Shown piece by piece: positions 41,601-54,900 of a stretch of 64,000 nt of DNA. The position numbers and the translations under genes were made by a program. Source of the stretch: Misgurnus anguillicaudatus (taxonomy: Eukaryota > Chordata > Actinopteri > Cypriniformes > Cobitidae); the NCBI RefSeq assembly GCF_027580225.2, contig NC_073340.2, forward strand, positions 15,694,001-15,758,000, read 5' to 3'. The notes beneath the pieces were generated by a model, which was given only the letters and a program-made list of their open reading frames with translations, was not told the origin of the DNA and ran no database searches. Numbering within the stretch: position 1 is the stretch's first letter; each line of letters opens with the position of its first letter.

Positions 41601-44600
41601 ATGCTACTTACAGGTTCTGAGTCAGAAGCGGATGGAGTTATAATAAAGTGCATCGAGTCCATGTCAACCGGCACAGGAAGTAAACTGTTGCCTACAATCC
41701 TTGCATTCATTGTAGACCAAGAAAAGAGATTTCACTTGGAGACGATAACTTGCGTCATCGGGGACTTTGAGATTTGTAACTTTGCATATCGTAAACACAC
41801 ACTTACACACCAAAAGAAATGTACAATCATAAATCGGAAAATATGTGTATAGGTGCTCATTAAAGCATACAACAATAAAAAACTTTCACCACAGGGAGAC
41901 TAAAAGTCTTCTGCTGACATTGTTCTCCCGAAGAATTGAGTTTAATAATCTCAAATGTGTTGCGCTGGAGTTTTAGATGAGATCTCATCTTTAAAACATA
42001 ACTAATAACTCCCTTAAAGTCTCCTTATCTATGAAGAGCAAACTCTAAACAATAAAATATTAATCTCTAAGAAGTTTTCTCTAAAACTGATTTACTTATT
42101 TACATTATTGTAAACCAGCACAAGATTCGATACTGTGTATCTTAAGCAGTACTGCGGAAATGTGCCAGAGCAAGGGTTTGAGAAAAAAAACACTTAATTG
42201 TGTCCTATTTAAACTTAAATAGAGTCATTAATTCTCTTTGTTAGAATGAATTGCATAGAAACGTTATGCTTGAATAAACATTGGCCATTTTTGTGTCACA
42301 GAGAATACAGCAGGGTTTATTTAACAGGAAATGATGCCTGGCTTTGTTTTTACTGTCACTTCAAATTCAATTTTTTTTAAAAACAATGAAATGGTTAAAA
42401 GGACATTTGTGAAAATAAGGCATCTCAATTATTGACTAATAAAATTTTCATTGCCATTAAAATGAAATTACTGAACCTAAACACAAGAGCCTGATAAAAA
42501 ATGTCAGATGCACTTAGATGGTTTAACAAATAGTTTTACCTTTGTATTCTTTGTTTATAATTTATTATTACATCTTTTTATTATTTAATTTCATTATTTA
42601 CGAAAGTAATATATAGTTAGTAAATAAACGTTCATATATTTTATTTTCAGTCCAGCAGAATCCTGTAGGCATCTGTGCATAACAGAGGAAATTTTATATG
42701 GCTTCATAATCATGTGTGGCCTCGCCTCTTGACTCTTAAATAGACATTCCATCCATGGTGTTATATATAGAAAATCAATATATAGACGTCTATTTTGCCC
42801 TGTCGTTTGTAAATATGCTAATAGCTTAACGAAAGTGGCATCACGGAAGGCATGTGGGTTATCTCCAGGCAAAACAAATCTTCATTTAAAGATGCCAGGC
42901 TGATGTGAAGGGGGCGTTATAACATGACATCATCCCTGTGCTGCCCCGTGAGCAGTTTATGTGAAGTGATGGGCTGGCGCTCCATCTGTGTGATGTCACC
43001 TGAGGCATGATGTGCCACGTGTTTGTGCCATATTTACTTGTGCTTCTTTTTATGTATGCTCATTTTTTATGTCTTTATAATATGAATATTGACTTGAGAA
43101 TGTAAACAACATTTTTGTGGCCTATAGCAGCATGTGGAATTCACAATGGCGGTTCATTAAGGTTTATCCGGGTTATAAATAGTGCAGTGTAAGCCAGAGC
43201 TGAGCGGTGTAGGACATATGGGGGCTGTCAGATAGTGAGGAGGGCATGACTTTATATTTATATTTTATATTGAGAATTATAACTTTGGGGAATCTTCAGG
43301 CCTTCCTTTTCCTCAAAAACAAGAATATAGCAAACATTTGAACCTGTGTTTGTGTGTTTTGAGTGGGTAAGTTGTGCAAAATGTGCATAGTATTTGCCAC
43401 ATGACCACATATTTAAAATGTTTTATACAGTTGTCTACACTTAAGAGATTTACGTGATTCACCTTTCTTTATGCTTAACGTATTTATATATTCAAAGCAA
43501 AATGATTTTCTTTTCCCCAAACAAACAAAAGTAAAACGTGGCATGGCTTATCCCATTCTCTCTGTGTTAGTCGAGTAAACAAATGCAACCCACAAAACAT
43601 TTTTGGAGGTTTGCACAGTGAAATAAACAGGCAGAGTTTTAATCTCATACTCCAAGAGAACAAAGCATGGGTTTCCAGGAAGTAAACACGGTCGGCCACG
43701 CTAACTATATTGTGTGTTTATTTTTATCCTTTGCCAGACACGGTGGAGTAGGAGGTCACAGTTGGGTGTGTGCATGTATGATGAGAGGTATGCGTAGTGG
43801 GGCAATATGGTATGATGGAAAGGTGGGTGTAACAGCAGGGGAACGTGGGCAGTGAGTGGTGCTGGAGGCTTAGGGATGCAGGATTAAATCTGTTGTGTAA
43901 CAACTGTGGTCTGCGGGGATGCACTAAAAGAATAAACAGTCACCCAAATGCACTTCTTCCGCTCTTCTGTCTGATTTTCTATATATATAAAATTCTTGCA
44001 TAATGCAAAGCTTAACCATTAATATAAATGTAAAGCATTTTGCTTTAAAGCATGCATTACTCTTAATACTGGCTTATCTGTCTTTGGTTGGGTGTCTGTT
44101 GGTAAAACTGACTAGGTCTAAAGGAATTTATAGTTCATAATGTACTGTTCAGAATTGCAAATATTTGCATTTGGTGTGAATAGGCCTGTAAAGCTTTCTT
44201 CTTTAAAGAAAAATAAATTTATTGTTGTCGAACAGTATATCTGCAGAATGTGGTGTGGTCAGGGGTGAGCAGCAGCAGCTGGTGAGACGCGAGGATGAAA
44301 CAACATTAACCTAATAATATGGTCCTCCTGAAATCGATACACCATAAAGGCAGGCGCTGTCAGGAATCTAGTCCAAGATAATTGTTGTATTGCTATATTA
44401 AAAATAATCCTGGAATCTTGGCAAATGTTTCCTTAGTTTTAATGTCTGCAGAAGTTGTGTGATATCGTGACCAAAGCTATCCCAGTTAAGTGGAAGTACC
44501 TTTAGTGGTCTGTCAAACATCCGCTGATCACACCGCAAGGCCCTGAAGCCACACCCCATTTTCTCTAAAAGAGGAAACGAGAATTGATGTAGGTGTTATC

Positions 44601-45884
44601 TGCAGCGGTCCACCTGCTTTAACATGCAAAAAATACATGCATGATTGACACCTTCATAGTTAAGATTAGCTTGTAAATGTATTTAAAGTGGAACTTAACA
44701 TGAACAAATGCTATAGTACAGTATTATGAAATAAGTACCTAATTATGAAACATCTACTAGTTATTATACTATAATATACTGCACAAGTTTACTGTGGGCA
44801 TAAATGCATTACCCACATTGAAATCATAAAATATTTACTTCATGTTTATTGTAGATACCTGCTTTATGTTTATTTTAGGGCCCCATGTGGTTTGGTTGTA
44901 ACAGTGTAAGGTTTGCCGGAAGGATTAGTGGATTATATATTTAGGGATCTCTAGCACGTTGTGGTGACAGATGTACACCCCATTTATATCCTGTCTGCAT
45001 CACAACGGGACAGATGTTTGTCCTGAGCCTTTACACATTTTTTGTCATAGCTTGAATGTGACTGCATTTAGTTAGCTTTGAAAAATGTTTGATGCAGCAA
45101 AGTAATAGCTTGTTTTTTACGTAACCGTTAATTATGCAAAAAGATTGTTTTTAAGGAAGCAAAATATTTCTATTAAACGTTTCTGAATTGTAAATAATTT
45201 TCCATCATGGATGCATTTGTATCTAGGACTGAAATTATACAGTTTATAATCTTTTAATGTGGGCATTAAATATGTATAACGCTGTGCATATTGAATAGTA
45301 AGAATGCATTAATGCATGCAACCATAACAATTGTGCATAATTTCTCTATCACTAATGTAATTGAACTTTTCCTTAATGCTCTTTATTTTTGCTGTGGTGA
45401 TAAACTGTTTGCAGTATTCTACTACAAATGCTAGAAAGCATGAACATTTTGAATGTGTAGCTCTTTGGGTTTGACAGATTGCAAATGAAGGAAGTTGCAG
45501 TGACCTCTGCTGGTGAAATAAGCATTAATGGGTCTAACATTATGGCTTATTCATGGCCTTATTTTTTATAAGGCCAAAGGTCATACATACATTTAGCATG
45601 GCAAATCACTCTTGTGGAGTTATTGGTTGTAGCCTTTTCCATTTAAAATGAAATAAGGACATAAAGATAAATCAAATGCATAAATCATTTAGATTTCTTC
45701 ACACAATCCCTCTATTCCTCTTTTTGAATTTAAGATGCTTCGTCTTTGATCAGTTCTTATTCAAATGTAATGCTTAAGACTATATGTGGTCTTTACGTTT
45801 TTTTGAGTTTGACAACTCAGCATGTAGTTTATTTTAATAAGGTAAACATTGGTATGATTCCCCTTTGTTTTTAAGCGTAAAAGA

Positions 45885-45968
<84 letters not shown>

Positions 45969-48900
45969 TGCGGTGCCTAGAGGATAGTCGCTTAATATAA
46001 GCATCAAAACAAGGTCTTGCTTCATTGAACAATGGTTGCACACACAGCCAGGCATGCAGAGTCATTTACAACTTCAGTATAAAAAGGAAGGCCAAACACA
46101 GTTCATTTGTTTCAGTCAGTCTTTGATTATAGTTACATTGTCCAACAATTACAATTAAAACTTATTAAAAATAAAAGTATCATGTAAACATTGTAATGAA
46201 AATATGTTTGAGTATAATAAAATAACAAGTAAAGCTGGGAGTACTAGTAATAATGCTATTAATGTTGTTTGATCTGAAAATACACTTTCCAGAAATAGTT
46301 GAAGGGGGGGGGGGTGATGACCTGTTTCTATTGGTTACACTATCTGTTGTATACATAGTGCATTTAATTGAGATGCTGTCCGTTAATATAAAAGAAATGC
46401 GAGTGAATCAGACCGTCAGCATATAATGTATTACAGCAAATATTCATCTACACAGTACATTGACTGCTAAATGTTTTTGTACTCAGACTACAAAAATTAC
46501 CCTATTTTTAAAACACACGGTTTTGATATTTAAATGTACAGTTTACGAAATTGTGCTAGACTGAAAACAAATACGAAAACCCATTGCATTGTCTAAGCAT
46601 TTTCGTTTCATTCTTTATTACTTCGTCCCACAGAACCTCTGTAGTTGTGTTTCAGTTCATATGACATTGCGCAGTCCGACCGTCTCATGACATCAAAGTA
46701 CCGCGAGAGCAGTTCGAGAGATGTGATTTCAAATCGCACTCGCTGTACTGTGATGTCATACGCCGTTCTTCTGCGCAGCGCCATTTGATGTCGCTTTGGC
46801 TTTACATTTCACTGTCATGAAACGGATGACATGACTTCGTTTGAGTCCCGCGCTTGTTTTGGGAACATTTATGCCCCGCCCATGCCTAACACTAGTTGAT
46901 CATTGGGCGAGAGGAGTTGTGTGTTGGGAACTTGGGAAGACCACGCGCATTGCTAGCAGAGGGCGGGATGTTTGGGTGAGCGAGTCAATCTGGACGCAGC
47001 GTTCAGTTACGAATAACTGCTATGGAGAAAGAGATTATAAAAACAAACATATGGAAAACATGAAGTCTTGTTGTTTATAGTTTAAATCTATGCTTTGCGT
47101 TTTTCTTTTGTTTGGAGAAATCAATCTGTTAACGTGTTTTTATAGAGGTTTTATTGATTGAAAGAATAGAGCCCAATGAATGGAGTTGCTTTTTGCCTTG
47201 TTGGAATACCCACAAATGCACAGACTGAAGTAAGTTACGTTTTATTTCATAATATTTTTTGTGTATGTTTGACAAATTTGTGTACAGACATTGTGAGGAA
47301 CATTGTTTGAATGTTAAAGTTCCTATACACACATATGTAAAAGACAGGCTGTCAAAATGCATGCAGATGTCTTTGAGCCTTTTGGGATCTTGAACATACA
47401 GGCTTCATTCTTATGGATGTATAAATCACAGTTACTTGCAAATTACAATTAGCAGTAAGGTGCTAAGTTAAGATGTAGGCTTAAATGTTATATTTCTTTA
47501 CTAGAATAGAGATGTGTTATATCAGAAGTGAGATGAAAGAAGAATACGCAATGTTTCAAAAGTTTAGTCACTTCACTAAAATGTTTCTCAAGATCTTAAA
47601 AATCTTTTGGTCTGAAGCTTTAATGTTTAAAATAATGTTTGTATCTTTGTGCTATTAATATGTTTGTGTTGACAATATGTTAATAAAATTGTATTTAAAA
47701 AAGACCAAATAACGAAGAAAAAGCAGCCAGTATGAGCCAATAACTCCTTTAATATTGTTAAAAAGCATTTCAGGGTGTCAAAAAGTTGGTTGATTAAATG
47801 CAAAAAGACTTCATTTTAAATTGAAGGCAAAATGAACTACTCTGACAATGTTAAAATATAACATCTGATTTATTTTGAATGATCTTTAGTCACAACAGAT
47901 TTCCCACCGTTTGTGTTATTCCATAGTTTTTAACAGTGTATTATTCCAAAATGTGGAAAAAGTCTAAATATGTAAGTGACCATCAACTTTTTAATGGTAC
48001 TGTATGTGACTGACCGGAGTACATTCCATATGTCTGCCCACAATGAACACAGAGGGGACATTGTGACTGTCACTCAAGACCCCACACAGAAGGCGGAGGG
48101 TCGTATGTCAGTACCCATTGTTCCACAGTGTACAAACCGCTGAAGCTCACGCTGGTACAGTCCAGCTACTGATCATACCCATACCTTACGACTCATTGTA
48201 ACATTGGACGTCCCCCACCCTTACAGGCTTTAACCCACTCTCTTTGGGTGTTTAGCATAATATGTGGGAGATAATGTGGCTGATGAGCTATTTGATTTTA
48301 GCTTGTGGCCTTGCATTGAATCACACGGGGAAAATCGTGAACTTCTGATATCAGGAGGAATTTGTTGATTGTTTGGATATTGAGCAGTTAAGTACAAAAC
48401 TGGGTAATTTTGCCTTCTGCGCTGTTGAATATTTCTCATTGTCTCTTTATAATAACCCACTGTCTTTCTGAACCCTTGAGATGGGGAATTTTCATGTGTG
48501 TAGGAGTGGTTGTATTTGAATGCAGAATTTTTGTGTTGTAAGCATGTCAGAATTTATTTAGCAGTTTGAGCTTTGTTTTTCAGATTTAAAGTCATAATGA
48601 AGTCGAAACAGAGTCACTATTGTTATTTTTAATGGAATATTGTAGTGGGTTTTTTATGTAAATTTCATTTTTTTTTATATTAAAAAAGTAAACCTCAAAC
48701 GCCTTTCGAAAATACTTCTCTTCCTGTCACGAGTAATGACGTGAGGCCGGAACTGCAAACTTTCAATGATCCAGTTAGTACCCGATGGATGAAATCAAGT
48801 CATCCTTTTTTAATCTCACACCACAGTAGGGAAGTAAAGACAATCACAACTTTCATTTCATGCCGACATTAATAATCATCTAAAGAACAGGGCTTGCATC

Positions 48901-51900
48901 ATTGTATAAAAATAACATAAACCAAGTATTGGTTTTTGTTTGACATCCATTTTTTATTTATTTGTCATAAAGAAAATAAGCATTGATGCATTTGCAAGAG
49001 TTTACTGTTGGCTTGATGTAAACTGTAGGGTTTATGACTGTAAAGTTTATGACTGTAAAGTTTATGACTGTAAAGTTTATTAGTAAGGTTATTATTGAAG
49101 TTGACTGTTATATACAGTACAACAGATACTAGGATCTTTCTTTTGCCATGACACAAAGACGGCCACAATATTGTTTAAAGGTCACATTCTTCCTGATCCA
49201 TTTTTTAAACCCTAGTTAGTGTGTAATGTTGCTATAATAGCATAAATAATACTTGTTATTGATAAAGCTCAAAGTTCACTGCCAGGCGATATATTTTCTT
49301 CGCCTTTTAAAGCCTACAGCGAACGGCCGGTTTGGACTACAGCCCTCTACTTCCTGCTTTAATGACATCACTAGAACAGTTTTGACTAAACTCCGCCCAC
49401 AGGAATACAACAGTCGCCAGCTAAGCTAACGGCAAGCTAAGCTGCTATCGAATCACAACACACTAAACAAACTTCACAATCAGAACTCGATACGTATTTC
49501 TGAAGGAGGGACTTCGTAGAACAAGGAAGACATCAGACCGTTTTTAGGACAGGGAAAACAGCGGTGTACAGATAAGTAAATTGTGTGAAAAATACAGCGT
49601 TTTTTTACACGTAAACATGAACACGTTATATTGCGCACTGTAAACGCAATCAAAGCTTCAAAAACACAGAAAGAACGGGACCTTTAATAATAATAATAAT
49701 AAGGTTGTGGTCTGCAGTTGAAGAGTCTGAAGAACTTTATTTGCCTTGCTTTTTTACATAAACTGAATATTTCAACAAATATTGGATCATTGGAAGCAGA
49801 TCTTAGGCCCAGTTTTCAATTCAAAGTTAATACAATATAATCAGTAATTTAGAGATATAAACATCCTGTAAAAAATGTGAAAACACCAGACTCTCCTCAG
49901 CACCCTGGTCATCCATTAAAACAATAGTTAATCTAATTTGCTGCTTAATTTGGCTTCAATTTAGCTTCAAATTAAAAAGGATGAAAAGCAGAAAGGTTTC
50001 CGTTCATAATCCTCCATTTTCCTATACCCTCGAGGCCATGAGTTACTAGTTATCTCTGTATACATTACAGACCATCCTCAATAATTAACTTGGCCCCTGC
50101 CCCAGCTTACTGACTTTGTGTTTGTGAGAGAGTGAATAGTCTTCCTGTGCATCAGAAGCCAAGGATCGTTCTTCAGGCTTGGCCAAAGTCAGGCACGGTC
50201 CAATTAAGCTAATCCTGTAAGCTCCCGAAGAGATGGAAATGGGTGTCATTCTCCCCCGTGGGACTTCCAGATCAACTCTGCTGTACTTCAGGGATCCGAA
50301 CAGGCTGTTAATTTGCTGTGAGACATCAGCATTGACCTTCCCAGATTGACAAGTAAATCCAAGCAAGGTCCTTTTCTACTTGAGGTATCTTCTTGTTGTT
50401 GTTCTCCATTATGTTCACATCTTTCAGTCTGGCTTCTTAGTGCATTATCAGGATAACACGTTAGAGACGTGCTTAACCTTTGACCCTTTAGTACAAAGAA
50501 AGTTTTTGAAGGTGGCACCGGGGTCCAAATTGCGATGTGAAGCAACCAGGAGCCAACTAAGCTGGTTCTTGAGTGACACATCGCTTAGGCCCCATTTCAT
50601 TTGATCCAGGAAAACCGAATAACGAAAAATTGGGAAAAGAATGAACGCGTGGGTTTCTGAATGAGCCTTGGTTAGATCTCCGAGTGGGAGGTACAAGCCA
50701 GGCCTGATCTTGTCTTTAAAATGCAGCGTTGACAATAAACCACTGTTTATACTCTTCTGGACTGGAGATGGAGGCTTTGGTAGATGGAGAAGATGGAGGC
50801 TTGGGTAGGTTGAAGTTGAAAGGTCAGCTAGAGCCGCTCCACCTCTCTCTCAGAGGTAAGATTGCATCAAAAGGCCTGGTGTGAAAACTGACAGGAGATC
50901 AGAGGAGACAAGCTGGAATCAAAGAGACATTTGAACGAGCAGGAACAGAAGAGAGACATTCTCAGCTCAGCTGGGGACTAGGACAAGAATGTCTAAGGTA
51001 TGAAGAAACATAAGATGGAGAAATCGAGAAGAAAAATAGAAAGACCATCAAACGTGGTTTGATGTTTAATGAGGGTGAACGGTGCACATTAGTGGGTGAG
51101 AAATTAAAGAGAGGTGGTGTAGGATAAAGGAAAGGGACAGTCAACAAAGTTCGGTTCTCTCCTAAGGAGGTTGCAAGTCAGAAGGCACCCAAGCTGCATA
51201 GCCAGCTGTTGTTCTGTGAATTGAAATATTATGCTAAGGCATACCCCCAATCCTTTAATGCTGACCCCCACCTAAAAAAACAGGTTGGGTTGGCTTTGCT
51301 GTGCTTGGTTTAGGGCTTGCCTTGAGAATAGCCAAAATGCACCATGCCACCTGGGTGTTCAAATCATTTACATGTATGCATTTGGCAGATTAATTTAAAC
51401 CCTATCTGGGAATCTCTTTGTTTCAGATGAAGTGTAATCCTATATCATTTTACGTTTCTGGGCTACGTTTTTCAGAAAGAAGTTTAGTATTAGATTTTTC
51501 CATTGCCAGAATATGATCACCCATCAGGCGTATCAATTCTTTTAAAAGTATGTCGGTATCACATGATTGGTATGCTATTTTTCCAAGCAAATTTCAAGGC
51601 ACATGCTCTTCCTGCTCGGTGGAAAATTGGATCTGGCATGTTCTTTGCTCAAGTGGAATGTGACTGGAATGGGAAGAAGCTTGATGGACAGTTGGGTGAA
51701 GAGTGAACTTATTCATTTCGACTGAAAAATTTGAAATCTGTTGTCATCGTTGTCCTCATACTCTATTGTGTGGGCTAAAGAGGACAAAGCATGTGGTTAA
51801 TTGTTTCTCTAGTCAGCCACATGACACCAGTCTGTGGGTTTGGAAGTCGAAGAAAGAAACAACACAAGATAGAGAGAAAGAGTGATTTATATCCTGAAGA

Positions 51901-54900
51901 ACGCTGTGATGTGTAGCAGATGCTGTTGTGTAAGAGATAACTGCGATGAACTTAAAGGCTTGAAGCACTTACAAGCCATAATGAAAAAAGAGAAAGGGAA
52001 ATTAAAAGTGCGTTGTCAAAATGCTGAATACAATTATGCAGAATTCATGTCATTTTTCATACACTCTTGGTCAGGAACCTTTTTTCATTAACAAAAAAAT
52101 GAAATCAATGAATTAGAACAGAATTCAGGTTAAAATGGCTTCAGGCCTAATGCACAGAGTTGAATCCACCGTGGATTAAAAGTCCTATTCAAGCTATTTG
52201 AGCTAAAGGGATCACTGGTCCCAATTCAGAGATGGAGGTTACAGCATAATCACAATTACTCACAAAGTAGAAGAGGTCAAACAGCTCTCACTGGCTACGT
52301 GGCATCTGTTTCTTGGTCTGTTGAACATCTGCAGTTATGTGGAAAACAAAATTGAGAGGGCCAGAGATATTTTATTTAGAAATATGAAACATTATTTTTA
52401 ACAATTTCATAGTTGACTAAATATAGGTCAATCAGAGGATCTCTCCTCCCATTCAGATCTATGTGGTTATGCAAGTAAAAGTGTGACAGTAATGAATTCA
52501 AGTAGTGCTGGGCAAAGATTAATCGCGATTAATCGCATACAAAATAAAAGTGATTTTTTCATAATATATGTGTGCTGTGTGTAGGGATGCAGCGATTAAC
52601 CGGTTTCCCTATTAACCGCGCTTTAAAATGTCACGGTTAAGTAACCGTAAAGCCTTCGCTACACCGCGTGTTTTTGTTTCACGCACGCACACACAAACCA
52701 GATCCACGAACCACCAAGAGGCGCATGCGTCATGATGCACTGTATGACAAAGCTCCGCGTTCAAAAGAATATGTGCGCGTGAAGCGTCTCTTGGTTTGTC
52801 CGTGCATCTTGTTTGTATGTCTGTGGGTGTGTGCGCACGCACCTGCACGCGCACATGAAAGAGCCACACAGCACTAAAAACCTCCTGCTCGCGGATTAAA
52901 CCCGGGCGGGGCTCCTGGTGGTCTGACTTGCATTTCATTACGTTGAATTATTTTAACGCGTTAATGATTAATTAATGAATAGCACGAGTTAACACGTTAA
53001 TCTTGCCACCCCTAATATTTATATTTGATTTTTGTGTAATATTAAGCTACACCTGTCAAAATGACTCTCAGTACCTGGTCCAGGATGACCCTGTGTTATT
53101 ATTCGTTTTGAGAGGCTCTTATCATTTTTACTAATACTAACCAAAATAATATAACTTTATTCAGTCCAAATGTAAAATTACATTTATTTAAAAGATCTTT
53201 AAATTGAATAGTCTACAAGTTTCAAAGGCACCTATACTGTTTAAGTCAAAGCCAGCTAAGTTATTATTATTATCATTTGTCCAAGAATTGTAGAAAAAAA
53301 TACACAAACTGAAAATACAGAAGAATTTAGCAATTGTTCAAAAATGTATTCATGTGATTTTATACATTAATGTTGAAAAATAAATGAATCCTTAATAACC
53401 GTAATAACCGTACAACCGTGGTTATTTATCAGACTATAACCGTACCATCAAAATCTATAATCGCTGCATCCCTAGCTGTGTGTAATTATTATTTATATAT
53501 TAATACACACACATGTATGTATTTAAGAAACATTTACATGTGTATATATATTAATTCATATTTGAATATATTCTATATGATACATAATTTTTTTTATTAT
53601 ATATAAATAAAAAAATTCTGAAATGAATATATGTATGTGTGTGTGTTTAAATATACTTAATAATTACACACAGTAAACACACATATATTATGTTAAAAAA
53701 GACTTGTATTTTGTATGCGATTAATCGCGATTAATCTTTGCCCAGCACTAAATTCAAGCATTACTAAACAAGCAGGTTCTGTTGTAGAATTGCTCTGTTG
53801 CGATTACTAAAAAGTAAACTATTTTAAGTAGTAATATTTTTGTATTTATAGGGACATTTTTGTAATCAAGTAATGTGTACTATACTGTATATAAAACTGC
53901 AGTACACTGTGCTGTACCCCACAATGCACTGCTTGAATGACCTTCCATTTTCAATGTGTCGAATAAATCGAAAGAAATGTCTTAATTCGATCAGACTGTC
54001 AGGAATCAAGACAATAAACATGAAATAGGATTTAAAATGCAAAATTTGCTATCACTGGTGCATAGTATAAAGTCATGTGACAGTGTATATAATCTATACT
54101 TAGCAGTATGCTGGTTTTTGATTCTGAGCATAGCATAACAGCAAGCAATAGCCGTCATTTTATTGTCTAGGCTAACTATAGACCCGATTTAGTCTGGGTA
54201 TGAGTAGCCCACTTCTAGCCAAAATAAACTTTAATTTGGTTAGATGTCATTTTTGCCCAAAATAACTTTCAAGAACTTTACAACGTAAAAGGTGTTTTGG
54301 TTTCATTTATTTTTGTGCTATAGTTAGACATCTATTCAATTTTGACTGACAGCCCAATTTTTTCCTTGTTTTAACATCTGGGCTGTGTTTGGATGCTATT
54401 AGAAGTGATTTAAACGTAAAATTGCATGCATGGGTGATTACTGTGGCATGATGCCCACTGATGCCCTTTAACTCTAATTACATATTAATTTAAGTATGCC
54501 TTACATAGGGTTCTTTATGACTTTTCAGTACAAATTGTGTTTGTGAGCCTGTTGTGGGTGTGAGTGTTTAATCCCCAGCACTGATCAGTCCCACGTGTCT
54601 CATTGTTCTTCTGTGTCAGCGGCTGTATTGTCAGAGCGACGTCACTCCATGTCACTGTCTATCTATCCCACTTTCCATCCATCTTTTCCTCTTACTGAAA
54701 TCATTGCATTTTGTTGTTCTTGATTATATTTTTTATATTTCTGTGTTGTGCTAAAGAGAAAATCACCTGGACTTGCCTTACAAGGACACAAACCATGAAT
54801 GAGCATTTTATACGTGAGATGTGGTATTTTTTGGACAGCTCGTGACAGCAGCTGTCTGATTTAGAGGCATCAGTTTTCTCTTTGTTTTGTTGATTTGGTT

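Noticed and set aside
42594..42872. 92-codon minus-strand frame
   Set aside because: No domain, no family resemblance and no flanking splice sites; it lies in AT-rich intron DNA.
49031..49080. Possible CRISPR-like direct repeats
   Set aside because: The 15-bp units are contiguous without spacers. It is a minisatellite in a eukaryotic intron.
50085..50735. Overlapping minus-strand frames of 93-97 codons
   Set aside because: They are not phase-compatible, have no splice consensus joining them and no recognised domain. I kept the region only as unique sequence of unknown role.
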